Shown here piece by piece: positions 43,348 through 52,465 of a stretch of 64,000 nt of DNA. Every line of letters begins with the position of its first letter. Within the stretch, counting starts at the first letter, position 1. The position numbers and the translations under genes are program-made. The notes beneath the pieces are model-generated. The model saw only the letters and a program-made list of their open reading frames with translations. It did no database searches and was not told the origin of the DNA. This DNA is from a bacterium (GTDB taxonomy: Bacteria; Sysuimicrobiota; Sysuimicrobiia; Sysuimicrobiales; Segetimicrobiaceae): positions 161,418 to 225,417 of the forward strand of contig DATGHU010000026.1 of assembly GCA_035307765.1 (NCBI GenBank). The letters are read 5' to 3'.

Positions 43348-44353
43348 TGTTAACCTCCCAAACAGTCAACCCATCCGGATCGAACGAGAAAGGAATTACG
43401 TTCAAATCAAACCTTGCTAGGTGAGATGCTAGCTCATGTTTGCCGGACTTCGGGCAGAAGAAAAGCATATGACCTCCGCCTCCCGCGCCAAGAAGCTTGC
43501 CGCCGAGCGCGCCGTGTTTGCGAGCTTCTTCATATACCTCATCGATCCACGGACTCGTGATCAGTGCACTAAAACGCTTCTTCAGTTCCCACCCCGCATG
43601 CAGCATCTCGCCCATTTCATCAATCTTTCCCCGAAGCAACGCGCGCTTCATTTCATGGGCGAGTTCCTTTGTTCGCGCCAAAGCCTCAATCAAGTTCTCA
43701 TCCCCTGAGATATAATGGCTGGTCTGGTCCCTCAGAATCTCAGATGAGAGTCTGGTTCTTCCGACGAAACAAAGTAGCAACCGATAGTGAAGCTCATGCA
43801 CGATGTCTTCCCTAATCCGAAGGGGGTTGATCACGACCTCACTGCCACCAAACTCCATAAAGTTGAACCCTCCGAATATTGCCGAATATTGATCTTGACG
43901 TCCCCCTTCCCTGCCGAGATCTACGCGTTCTATTTCGTACGCGGCCTCCGCAAGCTCATGCGGCGACATATGAGAATGCAGCCATCGCGAGAAAACCCCA
44001 AGAACTGCCACTACGTGGGCCGAAGATGATCCGAGGCCCGATCCCCAAAGGGCGTCTGAATGTGATAGTAAAGTGAAGCCCCGTTTTACCCCCAACTTGA
44101 CAACCACCGCTTTCGCCAGGTCGAGGGTCCCGGAATATGCAATTCCGCTCCCGATGTTTCCGCTAACCACTGAGGCTTCGTCCAGATCATGCATCCGGAA
44201 GGAGTTGTCGCTTCCAGGCTCCAAACATGCGTAGGCATGCTTAGCAATGGTGACATTTAATACCGAACCCCCGTGTTGCTCTGGATAGGGGGAAACATCA
44301 GTACCGCCACCCGCCAAGGATATACGAAGAGGTGCTCTAGCACGCAACAACAC
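43328..44353 (-). CDS. hddA: GHMP kinase, D-glycero-D-manno-heptose 7-phosphate kinase-like
   Basis: The GTG at 44353 is preferred because the conserved N-terminus RARAPLRISLAGGGTDVSPY begins four codons later and the resulting length (341) is typical. A longer frame to 44473 adds an unrelated Cys/Ser-rich stretch. The GHMP ATP site is ALWGSGLGSSSAHVVAVLGV and the C-terminal motif is KLLGAGGGGHMLFF. HddA phosphorylates heptose 7-phosphate at C1 in the GDP-D-glycero-alpha-D-manno-heptose route; a fucokinase-type activity is a less likely alternative. It is followed by and overlaps gmhA. Confidence 0.8.
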   Translation of the reverse strand: MLLRARAPLRISLAGGGTDVSPYPEQHGGSVLNVTIAKHAYACLEPGSDNSFRMHDLDEASVVSGNIGSGIAYSGTLDLAKAVVVKLGVKRGFTLLSHSDALWGSGLGSSSAHVVAVLGVFSRWLHSHMSPHELAEAAYEIERVDLGREGGRQDQYSAIFGGFNFMEFGGSEVVINPLRIREDIVHELHYRLLLCFVGRTRLSSEILRDQTSHYISGDENLIEALARTKELAHEMKRALLRGKIDEMGEMLHAGWELKKRFSALITSPWIDEVYEEARKHGALGGKLLGAGGGGHMLFFCPKSGKHELASHLARFDLNVIPFSFDPDGLTVWEVNNGRDPQ

Positions 44354-44550
44354 TATACTCGTACCTTGGAGGCGGTTTCTATCTCGCGGTCTAACCTGCG
44401 AATTTGCTGATAGGCCATCGCATACAGAGTAGCAGCTGATGTGCATAAGCAAAATCTGGACGATTGTAAACAAGCGCGGAGCGCCGTTCGGCTAAACTCC
44501 GATCCTTTGGCATTTTCAACGCGACTGATTTAGTCCGGGTTTTTTACAGC

Positions 44551-45627
44551 TCAACTTGGCCTGCTCGCCATTTCTGGCTCAGGTGCCTCTTCGGATGAAC
44601 TTGATAGACGCGCGGGCCCCGGAGTTATATATGTCATAATGTGCCAGATCATAGCGAACCCTACTATTAATCCCTGCAATATGCTACGGCTTGCTCCCTT
44701 AGACTGTCCCACTCGGCGGCGGAAAGTAATTGGAATCTCGATGATAGCAAGCTTTCTAGCCAGTGCAATGAGCATCATATGAAGCGAGAAATGACTTCCT
44801 CCAACAACGAGATCGGGAAGAATCCGCTCGAGTGCCCCCCGGCGGATCACTCTGAAGGTACAACCCACGTCGCTTAGGCGAGCCGCTCCCAGGAACTGCG
44901 AGTTCCAGAATCTGAGGCGCAACAAGGTACTAATGACAACATTCCCCCAAATGAAGAAATGATCCATCTGAGAATCTTGCTCCGCCAAACCAGGGACAAC
45001 CCTGGTCCCTATGACCATGTCTGCTTGATTGATATAAGCTAAAAACTTCTGCAAATCGGCGGCTGAAAAGGTCCCGTCCCCCTCGGTCAGGACAATGACC
45101 TCAACACCTGGGACTTTTAGAGCTTCTTCAAGCCCCCTAATACAGGCATAGCCATATCCTTGGCGGGTCTCTTCGACAACGCTTGCGCCCGCAGCCTCGG
45201 CCTGGGCTGACGTTCTATCACGGCTATTATTGTCAATTACTATAACTTTTTCCACCTCGGGACGAACTTTGAAATCTCGGACTGCGTCACCAATGGATGG
45301 TGCATCATCGTACGCAGTCATCGCCACTACGACTTGGGTTGAACCGGATTCGGCCCAAGCGTCGATTGGTTGCCCGCACCGATGGTTATGATTTAGGACT
45401 TGAGCTTTTCTCATCAATCGCGACTTTGTAATTATAACGACACTAATGGCCAGCAAACTAAAAATACCCCAGAAAAAGAAGTCTGCAATGAAAATCTTTG
45501 CACGATCCAAGAATACTAGCCAATCGGGAGTGCGGGGATGGATGAAGTATAGGAACGTCAAAAAGGGATGCAAGAGTGCCCCAATTAGCGCCAGCATGAC
45601 TACAAGGAAGGCTACATAAACCAACAT
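44551..45627 (-). CDS. membrane-anchored GT2 glycosyltransferase
   Basis: The 358-residue protein has two N-terminal transmembrane helices (MLVYVAFLVVMLALIGALL and IADFFFWGIFSLLAISVVII), then a GT-A domain. The domain shows VVVAMTAYDDAPSIGDAV, VIVIDNNSRDRTSAQAEAAG and VIVLTEGDGTFSAADLQKFL, an E-G-D variant of the dolichol-phosphate-mannose-synthase D-A-D-G-x-x motif. A late RRRVGQSKGASRSILQGL also matches that group. It probably glycosylates polyprenyl phosphate, which would supply the GT-C enzyme at 35-38 kb. It is the first gene of the minus-strand cassette operon. Confidence 0.75.
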   Translation of the reverse strand: MLVYVAFLVVMLALIGALLHPFLTFLYFIHPRTPDWLVFLDRAKIFIADFFFWGIFSLLAISVVIITKSRLMRKAQVLNHNHRCGQPIDAWAESGSTQVVVAMTAYDDAPSIGDAVRDFKVRPEVEKVIVIDNNSRDRTSAQAEAAGASVVEETRQGYGYACIRGLEEALKVPGVEVIVLTEGDGTFSAADLQKFLAYINQADMVIGTRVVPGLAEQDSQMDHFFIWGNVVISTLLRLRFWNSQFLGAARLSDVGCTFRVIRRGALERILPDLVVGGSHFSLHMMLIALARKLAIIEIPITFRRRVGQSKGASRSILQGLIVGFAMIWHIMTYITPGPARLSSSSEEAPEPEMASRPS

Positions 45628-46176
45628 GGTCCCTATTTCCCCAGACTCCTTTATTCATTTCGGAGGGCGGAGGTCTGGATCGGACCCAGATATGATCCTT
45701 CCCCGCCCTCGATGTCAGGTGTTTCCATGTGTGATGAGCAATTCCTCTCGACTATCCAATGTGGAGTCACCTTGCAGAAGGTGACAATGTACTTTGTATA
45801 TTTTGCGCTTCGGGGACTCCGTTTGAGTAGGATAGAGGGTCTTTGGTGGATCTCTGGAAGACCGTGCGTTGAGCCTTCAATTGGCTGGGCCAAACCCTTT
45901 CACCAGGCGATCATCTATCGACAGGCGCAAGCTAGCGCCATTCGAGCAACAAACAAAACATATCCGCATTAGCTGCCCGCATGCGGCGGTCTCGTTATCA
46001 CGTCTATAGTATTCGACAAATCTGGGTGCCTGCAAGGGTCGAGTTCGGGCAGACAAATAACAGCCTGAACTAATTAGGAAGGCGATCGGGCTTCCGGCGC
46101 GCATTTGTTTGGGAGGAGTTGACCTGCGTCTCCAAAAACAGCAACGTGGCCGCCTGAGGCCTTTGGGAGGTGATTA
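45628..46176. other. intergenic region between divergent units
   Basis: About 550 bp with no supported gene; an 86-codon plus-strand frame at 45712 has no ribosome site. It must hold the promoter of the minus-strand cassette and of the small peptide gene. GTCTATAGTATTCGA at about 46009 loosely resembles the first block of the bipartite motif at 21.25 and 27.9 kb, and TATAGT there could act as a -10 element. Confidence 0.4.
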
Positions 46177-46353
46177 ATGTTCAGAGGATTCGCAATTCTG
46201 TGTTTTGTGGCAACAATGCTGCTCGTGAACTTTCCGCTAACGGTCAGTGCAGGACAGGATGGACCGGGGCAGTCAATTAGAATCGGGGGCATTCACGCGC
46301 ATGAAGGTGTTCCCCCGCTTAAGCCGTTCGGTCAAGACGGGCCTGGGCAGTAG
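46177..46353 (+). CDS. small secreted peptide, candidate signalling precursor
   Basis: A 58-codon gene with an excellent GGGAGGTGAT site four to five bases before the ATG. The product has a signal peptide (MFRGFAILCFVATMLLVNFP, then LTVSAG). The mature segment is about 33 residues in which the heptapeptide GQDGPGQ occurs twice: once just after the likely cleavage site and once as the exact C-terminus. Between them lies IRIGGIHAHEGVPPLKPF. There is no Cys and no recognisable family. It lies 154 bp upstream of an HTH-TPR regulator on the same strand. This is the arrangement of a peptide pheromone precursor and its receptor; the function is inferred. Confidence 0.65.
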   Translation: MFRGFAILCFVATMLLVNFPLTVSAGQDGPGQSIRIGGIHAHEGVPPLKPFGQDGPGQ

Positions 46354-46506
46354 TCGGGGTTGTTTGGTTAGTCAGCATTTAGCCCGGCATGACAGTACTG
46401 ATTAAACTACACCAGGCGGCCATCCCCTCCACTTAGATGGATGCTGGGACCAAATAAGGGCACTCATCCCAAAAGTGCAGATATACGTAGAGGGACACCT
46501 ATTCCG

Positions 46507-47898
46507 ATGTCAACCCTTGGGAAGCGAATCAAACGGGCACGGCAGGCAGTAGGGCTGACCCAAGAAGAGTTGGGGGGCCCAGAGCTGACTAAGGGATTCA
46601 TTAGCTCGCTTGAGCACGACCGAACCAGGCCGTCAGCGGCGACGCTAGTGCGCCTAGCGGCGCGGTTGGGTCGTCGCGTCTCCTACTTTCTTAACGGCGA
46701 AAGCGTCGTGTCGGAGAAGGTCCTGGCTCTACTTGAGAACCAAGGGCAAGGTGAGCTCGCCCGGGGTGAGTACAACTCTGCGCGTGATGCATTCGGCGAG
46801 CTCGCCGAGTTGGCAACGGCGTGCCGGAGTGAAGTGATGAAGGCACGGGCGGAACTGGGGCTTGGGGAGACCGAGCTTGGCGCAGGACGGCATTGCGAAG
46901 CGCGCCCGTACTTCGACAACGCGCTCAAAGCAGGACGAATGACAAAGGATCCTCTGACTGAGTGCCGGGCGCTGTATGGGCTAGGCCTGGTGGAATATCA
47001 CCAAAGCGACTTCTTGCAGGCGGTGACGCTGCACGAGGAAGCATTGGTGGTGCTGACCAGGTTGCGCGAGCCTGAGACGTTGCTGGAGGGCGAAATCCAC
47101 CTATATCTCGGTACCGCACTCATGCGTCTCGGGCGCATGGAGGAGGCAGTATGGGCATTCACGCGAGCGCGTGATCTGTTCAGCGAACCGGCGCAGCCCC
47201 AATGGGCTGGACAGGTGCTAACGGCTTTGGGCGAGATCTCCGCGAAGAATGGTGATTGGAAAGGTGCGTTGGAGTTGTACGAGCGTGCACTAGTGCTCTT
47301 TCGGCAGTGCGATGAAGGTAGCGCGGCAGCGCACGTACGAAGTGACCTGGGCCTCCTGCTCCTCGAAAGAGGTCGCCCGCAAGAGGCACTGGAACACTTC
47401 GGAGCAGCCCTCACCATTAGGGAACGGCTTAAGGACAGAGCGGGCGAGTGCCGGGTTTTGACCGAGCTAGCGCGGTGCTACTTCGTCTGCGGGGATTTGG
47501 TGCGAGCCGAGGAATACGCAAACCGGGCGAGCGTTAGCAGTCGGGAGATCGGTCAGCCGGAAGCAGAAACTCGGGCGCGGATCGTCCTCGGGATGGTCGC
47601 AGCAGATGCGGGAAACATTGAGGAGGCGGAAAGGGAGATTCTGGCTGCCCAACAGCAGTCTCGCATGTTGGGAATGATCCCAGACCTCGTGGCAACCTGC
47701 TGCGAGCTTGGGTGGCTGGCAAAATGGCGAGGAAGATATAAGGAGGCCGAGGCGAACTATGAACAAGCCTACGAAGCACTTAAGGCGGTAAAGCCAAACG
47801 ACACCGTTGCCGTGCTCCATTTGGCCGATCTAGCAGGCCTCCGGGCCAAGTTTGCCCGAGCACAAGATGAAAGGCACCATTCCCCGCAAGGCGGATAA
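46507..47898 (+). CDS. HTH-XRE/TPR transcriptional regulator (RRNPP-like)
   Basis: From ATG 46507 (an earlier ATG at 46441 adds 22 residues of no conserved type) the protein has 463 residues. Residues 1-70 are an XRE helix-turn-helix: GKRIKRARQAVGLTQEELGG, then FISSLEHDRTRPSAATLVRL. The rest, from about residue 80 on, is eight or nine tetratricopeptide repeats (ARAELGLGETELGAGRHCEA, ALYGLGLVEYHQSDFLQAV, VLTELARCYFVCGDLVRAEE and so on). HTH plus TPR is the plan of the RRNPP quorum-sensing receptors (PlcR, NprR, PrgX, Rgg), whose TPRs bind re-imported peptides. The secreted peptide encoded upstream is the obvious candidate ligand. The target could include the adjacent glycan cassette. Confidence 0.8.
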   Translation: MSTLGKRIKRARQAVGLTQEELGGPELTKGFISSLEHDRTRPSAATLVRLAARLGRRVSYFLNGESVVSEKVLALLENQGQGELARGEYNSARDAFGELAELATACRSEVMKARAELGLGETELGAGRHCEARPYFDNALKAGRMTKDPLTECRALYGLGLVEYHQSDFLQAVTLHEEALVVLTRLREPETLLEGEIHLYLGTALMRLGRMEEAVWAFTRARDLFSEPAQPQWAGQVLTALGEISAKNGDWKGALELYERALVLFRQCDEGSAAAHVRSDLGLLLLERGRPQEALEHFGAALTIRERLKDRAGECRVLTELARCYFVCGDLVRAEEYANRASVSSREIGQPEAETRARIVLGMVAADAGNIEEAEREILAAQQQSRMLGMIPDLVATCCELGWLAKWRGRYKEAEANYEQAYEALKAVKPNDTVAVLHLADLAGLRAKFARAQDERHHSPQGG

Positions 47899-48152
47899 AC
47901 CACATGATGTAGGAGGCGCTTGTTTCGCAAACGAAATTAGGGGGGTTGAGAACGAGAAGAAACCGCCCCCCACTGTTTCCGCCGCGCAGTACCGCGTGAG
48001 ATACGTTACGTTCGCTGCCAAGACCTGAACGCCGGCCGCGGCACCTCGTGGGCAAATCAGGCCGGAGGCACCGGCGATATTTCATCGGAGTAATCGAGGC
48101 TGACAACCTGCTAAAACGCTGACCACTGATGCGCCATGTGCCCCCAGCGGCG

Positions 48153-48183
48153 GTAACCCGCAGCACAAGATCGCGGGGGTTAC
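48153..48183. terminator. inverted repeat between convergent genes
   Basis: GTAACCCGC and GCGGGGGTTAC form a strong stem with a 9-13 base loop, overlapping the stop codon of the S41 peptidase gene. There is no T-tract, so termination may need Rho or be inefficient. It sits between the converging regulator and peptidase genes. Confidence 0.4.
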
Positions 48184-49517
48184 GGGGCGTGTTTTAGGGC
48201 TTCGGCGCTTGCCGTCCGCAGCGCCGCCTGCAGCTGCGGGTCCTCGCCGCGCTCCATATCTGCAACGGTCAGTGTGGCCACCGCGTCGGGGCTGACCCCG
48301 ACGTTTTCGACCTCCGCGCCGCCTGGGGTGGTGATCCGGGCGACCGTCACGGACATCCCCCCTTCGGGGAGCGCCACCTCGATCGCCGCGCCCAACGCCC
48401 CCGCCGTCTTTTCGCCGATAATCGTGGCCCGCCCGTGCTCTTTCAGCGCCGCTGCCAACAACTCGGATGCGGACGCACTCCCCTGGTCGACCAGCACGAC
48501 CAACGGGGTCTCGGGAAACGACGGAGCGCCCAGGGTCCGAAGCACGCTCGGGCCGCTGCCGTGTTCAGCGATGCGGGCCAGATCCGTCCGGGGCGGCAGG
48601 AACAGTCCGCCCACGCGCGCCGCTTCGCTGACGAGCCCGCCGGGATCCCCCCGCAGATCGAGAATGATGGACCGCACCGGCCCCTGCGCGGCCAGGGCTT
48701 CCAACGCCCCGCCCAGCACCCCGCCGGATCCGGCGGAGAAGAGGAACAGCCGCGCGTAGGCGATCCCCGGCGAGATGAACGTCGCGTAGGCGGGGATCGA
48801 TGGGATCGGGGCGCGCACCACCGAGGTCTTCACCACCTGATCTCCCCGCTGCAGCACCAGATCCACGGTCGAGCCGATCGCGCCACGAATCGCGGTGCTC
48901 GCCTCCTCGGCGGCCACGTTCTTGAGGGGGGTGCTTCCCGCTTGCACGATTCGGTCGAACCGCTTGAGGCCCGCTCGCTCCGCCGGCGACCCGGGCAGCA
49001 CATCCTCCACGAAGATCCACGCCGTCCCGCTGTCGTCCTTTCGAGACGAGATGCGGACGCCGATCCCCGTAATCCCCGGGTCCCCAATCAATTGCTGACG
49101 GCCCTCCTGGAACTGCTGCGGGGGGAGGAAATACGTGTGGCTGTCGTGCAGCGACATAAGCATCGCCTGGGTCGCCGCGTAGGCCAGCGGCGTCGCCGGC
49201 ACCGCCCCCGACCCCGCCGCCTGCCGGAACTCCGCCACAAACCCGGACTCTGCCTTCGCCAGCGCCGTACCGACCGGGATATCCGGGAGCGCGGCGGCGT
49301 CCAGGTGGGTCCCCTGCCGCAGGATATCGATCGCGACATTCAAAGCCACCACCGGGTCCACAGGATCGACATAGTCCCGCTGGAGCACCCGGAGGGCGGC
49401 CACGACGAGCAACCCGTCGGCCGCCTCGGCAGGACGGACGACCCCCATGGAACCGACGGCCAGGACGACCGCGAGGATCAGAACCATCCACTGCCTGCGC
49501 CGTATCCACGCCGTCAT
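48180..49517 (-). CDS. S41-family (C-terminal processing) peptidase
   Basis: The 445-residue protein has a signal peptide (WMVLILAVVLAVGSMGVVRP), an N-terminal helical part, a PDZ domain (GITGIGVRISSRKDDSG to EDVLPGSPAERAGLKRFDRI) and the S41 catalytic core. SIILDLRGDPGGLVSEAARV precedes the nucleophile in VLVDQGSASASELLAAAL and the general-base Lys in IIGEKTAGALGA. It would cleave exported proteins near their C-termini in the periplasm or at the surface. It is the last gene in its direction, 297 bp after the ureohydrolase gene. Confidence 0.85.
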   Translation of the reverse strand: MTAWIRRRQWMVLILAVVLAVGSMGVVRPAEAADGLLVVAALRVLQRDYVDPVDPVVALNVAIDILRQGTHLDAAALPDIPVGTALAKAESGFVAEFRQAAGSGAVPATPLAYAATQAMLMSLHDSHTYFLPPQQFQEGRQQLIGDPGITGIGVRISSRKDDSGTAWIFVEDVLPGSPAERAGLKRFDRIVQAGSTPLKNVAAEEASTAIRGAIGSTVDLVLQRGDQVVKTSVVRAPIPSIPAYATFISPGIAYARLFLFSAGSGGVLGGALEALAAQGPVRSIILDLRGDPGGLVSEAARVGGLFLPPRTDLARIAEHGSGPSVLRTLGAPSFPETPLVVLVDQGSASASELLAAALKEHGRATIIGEKTAGALGAAIEVALPEGGMSVTVARITTPGGAEVENVGVSPDAVATLTVADMERGEDPQLQAALRTASAEALKHAP

Positions 49518-49814
49518 GCGACCACCTCCAAGATCACCTCAGGGTATCCCATCGGGATCTATACGAGCGTTACGTCGGGCGGTCGACGGAAAGTCCCGCG
49601 CCCGGTAACTTCTCCACGATCCCCGACAATCCTAGCGATCGCGGAGGGCTCAACCGTTCCTCTGCGTATCGCACGCATCGAGGATTCGAGTGCCGTCCTC
49701 TTCCGTCCATGGTGCATTATACCCATGCGCGATGACGGGATCATGACAGCAGCAGCAAACGGCCGCAACCGCCAGCGGCCGTCGTTGGGGGGATGCCCTC
49801 CCCCGGCCTCCCGA

Positions 49815-50771
49815 TCACGCGCCGGCCCGGCCGACGGCAATCAGGGCGAGAAATTCGAAGACGAGAGTCGCCGCCAGGAGCGCCGTGATGGCGGAGGGGT
49901 CGTGCGCGGGCAGCACTTCCACCACATCAAATCCGACGAAGGGGATGCCGGTGAGCTGCCGGACGGTGTGAAGCCCGAAGATGCTGGTGGGGCCGCCGGC
50001 CTCCGGCGTCCCGGTGCCGGGAGCGAACGACGGATCGAAGAAGTCGATGTCAAAGCTCAAGAAGGCCGGACGGCCGGCCACGCGCTCGCGGATCGCTCGG
50101 GCGACATCGGCCGGCGACATCGAGAGCAGATCCTGCATAAGCACCACCTGAAAGCCGAGCCCGCGGGTCTCGTCCAGATCGCCGGGGGCGTACTCGCTGC
50201 CGCGCAGCCCCACCTGGATCGAATGCGCCGTGTCCAGCAGCCCCTCTTCGCACGCCCGCCGGAACGGCGTGCCGTGGGTGTAGCGGACGCCCCAGTAATT
50301 GTCCCAGGTGTCGGAGTGCGAGTCGAATTGGACGAGCGCCACGGGCGCCCCCCGCCGCCGCACCATCCCGCGGAGCTCGCCGAGCGTGACGGAGTGGTCG
50401 CCGCCGAGGCCGATCGGCACGAGGCCGCCCTTGGCGAACTCCGACCAGCGGTCGTCGATGCTTTGATAGGTCCGCAGAATCTCGCCCGGAACGGTCGCAA
50501 CGTCACCGCCGTCGACCACGCGGAGGCGCTCCAGGGCGTTGATCCCGTGGAACTGGTTCGACGGCCGGAGCAGGACCGAGATGTCCCGGATCGCCGACGG
50601 CCCAAACCGCGCGCCGCTCCTGAAGCTCGCGCCGGTGTCAAATGGGATGCCGACAATGGCGACATCCGCCGCGGAAGCTTCCGGGGCGGGCGAGTACGGC
50701 AAGCGCATGAAGGTTCGGATCCCGGAAAATCGCGGCACCTGGGTCGCACTGGGCAGATCCGCGGCCGTCAT
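49815..50771 (-). CDS. speB: ureohydrolase, agmatinase/guanidino-hydrolase family
   Basis: Start at 50771, with GGAGGT seven bases upstream. The 318-residue protein has all metal-binding motifs of the arginase fold: GLGGDHSVTLG, VALVQFDSHSDTWD (D-x-H-x-D) and FLSFDIDFFDPSFAPGTGTP followed by GG. It hydrolyses a guanidino group, releasing urea, with a dinuclear Mn or Ni centre. Agmatine is the best-known substrate; guanidinobutyrate, guanidinopropionate or guanidine are alternatives. It lies about 430 bp after the deaminase gene on the same strand and overlaps a small upstream frame by 4 bases. The nitrogen-catabolism context makes substrates other than agmatine worth considering. Confidence 0.8.
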   Translation of the reverse strand: MTAADLPSATQVPRFSGIRTFMRLPYSPAPEASAADVAIVGIPFDTGASFRSGARFGPSAIRDISVLLRPSNQFHGINALERLRVVDGGDVATVPGEILRTYQSIDDRWSEFAKGGLVPIGLGGDHSVTLGELRGMVRRRGAPVALVQFDSHSDTWDNYWGVRYTHGTPFRRACEEGLLDTAHSIQVGLRGSEYAPGDLDETRGLGFQVVLMQDLLSMSPADVARAIRERVAGRPAFLSFDIDFFDPSFAPGTGTPEAGGPTSIFGLHTVRQLTGIPFVGFDVVEVLPAHDPSAITALLAATLVFEFLALIAVGRAGA

Positions 50772-50884
50772 GCGTCGACCTCCGGGCGAGCCCGCGGGAT
50801 GGACCGCGCCACGACGGTCACCGCGCGCGCCGCAACCCACACGACGTCAGCCACCTCGATCACCTCTTGGGCCGCTTTTGCCAT
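50768..50884 (-). CDS. possible 38-residue upstream ORF
   Basis: A short frame starting MAKAAQEVIEVADVVWVAAR ends ATGA across the ureohydrolase start, so it could be translationally coupled. The product is helical and moderately hydrophobic. Its own ribosome site is poor. It is listed only because of the exact overlap and coherent composition; it may be chance. Confidence 0.25.
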   Translation of the reverse strand: MAKAAQEVIEVADVVWVAARAVTVVARSIPRARPEVDA

Positions 50885-51205
50885 CCGTGGACGCGCAGGC
50901 GCCCGCCGGTTCCGTCCTCATCCCGCACGAACCGCCGAGCGTGGGCCGCCCGACGCGACGGCATGCATTCCAAACCCTTCGCCGAAGCGCCGGCCGGCGG
51001 TTGCCGCTCGGAAGACGTTCCTCACGTCGATGCGGACCTCACCCGGCCTGTGGGACCCTCCCCGCTGTTGCCCCTCACCGCGACGATCTCCTGCCGCCGA
51101 CGCTGCGCCTCGACGGTCTCGCTCCGGAGCACGAGGGATCGAGTTACGGGCCCGCCGCGGGGTCCCGGCCGCCTCCCTCGAGGTTCGGCCGGATTGGATC
51201 CACGA
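50885..51205. other. intergenic region, nothing recognised
   Basis: GC-rich, about 320 bp, between the deaminase and ureohydrolase genes on the minus strand. I see no conserved gene, hairpin with T-tract, or operator-like palindrome. Confidence 0.4.
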
Positions 51206-52459
51206 TCAGCGGGCCCGATGGAGCGTGGACGTCGTCACGGTCTCGGCGACGACCCGCCCGCGAAACAGCACGTACCGACGCGCCGCGCGCGTGCGGAACG
51301 CCTCGGCGAACGTCGGCGCCTCGATGACGTTCAGGCTGGCGACCGCCCCCACCCGCACCCCGTAGTCGCGGAGCCCCAAGATGCGCGCGGCGCTCACCGT
51401 GCACATCTCCGCCAACGTCTCGACCTCGCCGGGCTGCGTGAACTGCAGGGCGTGCGCGGTGATCTGCCCCACCTCCAGCGGATCCGCCTGCCCCCAGCTC
51501 GGATAGAAGGTGTCCTTGACGCAGTCCTGCCCAAAGGCGGTGACGACGCCGGCGGCCAGCAGCTCCTTCACCCGCGGCACGCCCCGCCGGATCGGCTGCC
51601 GGTCGAACCGGCCCTGCAGCATCAGGTTCGTCGCGGGGTTGGTCACCACGTTCACCCCGGCGCGGGCCATTAGGTTGATGACCTTGGCGGCGTACGGGTC
51701 GTCGTACGCCGCGAGCGCGCAGATGTGCCCCGCCGTGACGCGGCCCCCGTAGTGGTGCCGGAGGGTGCGCGCCGCAAGCTCCGCGAGCGTCCGGGATTGG
51801 GGGTCGTCGGTCTCGTCGACGTGCATGTCGATGTCCGCCCGGTACCGGCGCGCCAGGGCAAACGCCGTGTCGATGTGGCGGACCGAGTCCGCGGGGGTGT
51901 CCTCGTTGTGCGGCATCCCGCCGACCACCTCCGCGCCCGCGCGCATCGCCCTCGCCAGCAGGCGATCGGTCCCCGGGCTCTTCACGATGCCTTCCTGCGG
52001 AAACGCCACGATCTGGATCCGGCACAGGTCCCGGTATCGGCGGCGCGCCTCCGCGACGCCGCGGAGAGGGGTGAGCCCGCCGATCGGGTCCACGTCGACG
52101 TGGGTCCTGATCTCGGTGACCCCGTGGGTGACCGCGAGCTCGATCACGCGGCCGGCCCGGCGGGCCACGTCCTCGACCGTGTACCGGCGCTTGGCCTCCC
52201 ACATGATCTCGATCGCCTCGGCGAGCGTCCCGGACAGGTTCGCCCGGACTCGCTCGCTCACCAGCACCTTATCGAGGTGGATGTGGGGCTCCACGAACGT
52301 CGGCGCGACCAGCCGGCCGTCGGCGGGGATCTCCACCGGGGCCCTCCCGCGGATCGTGGGGGCGATCTGGACGATCCGCCCGCGCCGGACCCCCACGTCC
52401 GCGACGCCCTCGTGCCCCGGAACGCGTCCCCGCCGGACGATGAGATCACACGCCGCCAT
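51206..52459 (-). CDS. CodA-like amidohydrolase (cytosine/creatinine deaminase family)
   Basis: A 417-residue amidohydrolase of the cytosine deaminase group. APTFVEPHIHLDKVLVSERV holds the first metal His pair, THGVTEIRTHVDVDPIGGLT the third, DIDMHVDETDDPQSRTLAEL the fourth, GHICAL the active-site His, and VVTAFGQDCVKDTFYPSWGQ the final metal Asp. It deaminates a ring amine or imine using one Fe/Zn ion in the cytoplasm. Known activities in the group include cytosine, isocytosine, creatinine and N-alkyl-ammelide. Gene order with HyuAB and sarcosine oxidase makes creatinine to N-methylhydantoin plausible. It starts 6 bp after the oxidase gene. Confidence 0.75.
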   Translation of the reverse strand: MAACDLIVRRGRVPGHEGVADVGVRRGRIVQIAPTIRGRAPVEIPADGRLVAPTFVEPHIHLDKVLVSERVRANLSGTLAEAIEIMWEAKRRYTVEDVARRAGRVIELAVTHGVTEIRTHVDVDPIGGLTPLRGVAEARRRYRDLCRIQIVAFPQEGIVKSPGTDRLLARAMRAGAEVVGGMPHNEDTPADSVRHIDTAFALARRYRADIDMHVDETDDPQSRTLAELAARTLRHHYGGRVTAGHICALAAYDDPYAAKVINLMARAGVNVVTNPATNLMLQGRFDRQPIRRGVPRVKELLAAGVVTAFGQDCVKDTFYPSWGQADPLEVGQITAHALQFTQPGEVETLAEMCTVSAARILGLRDYGVRVGAVASLNVIEAPTFAEAFRTRAARRYVLFRGRVVAETVTTSTLHRAR

Positions 52460-52465
52460 CGCGCC

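Noticed and set aside
45712-45972. 86-codon plus-strand frame upstream of the peptide gene
   Set aside because: No ribosome site, no signal or domain, and it lies where the divergent promoters must be.
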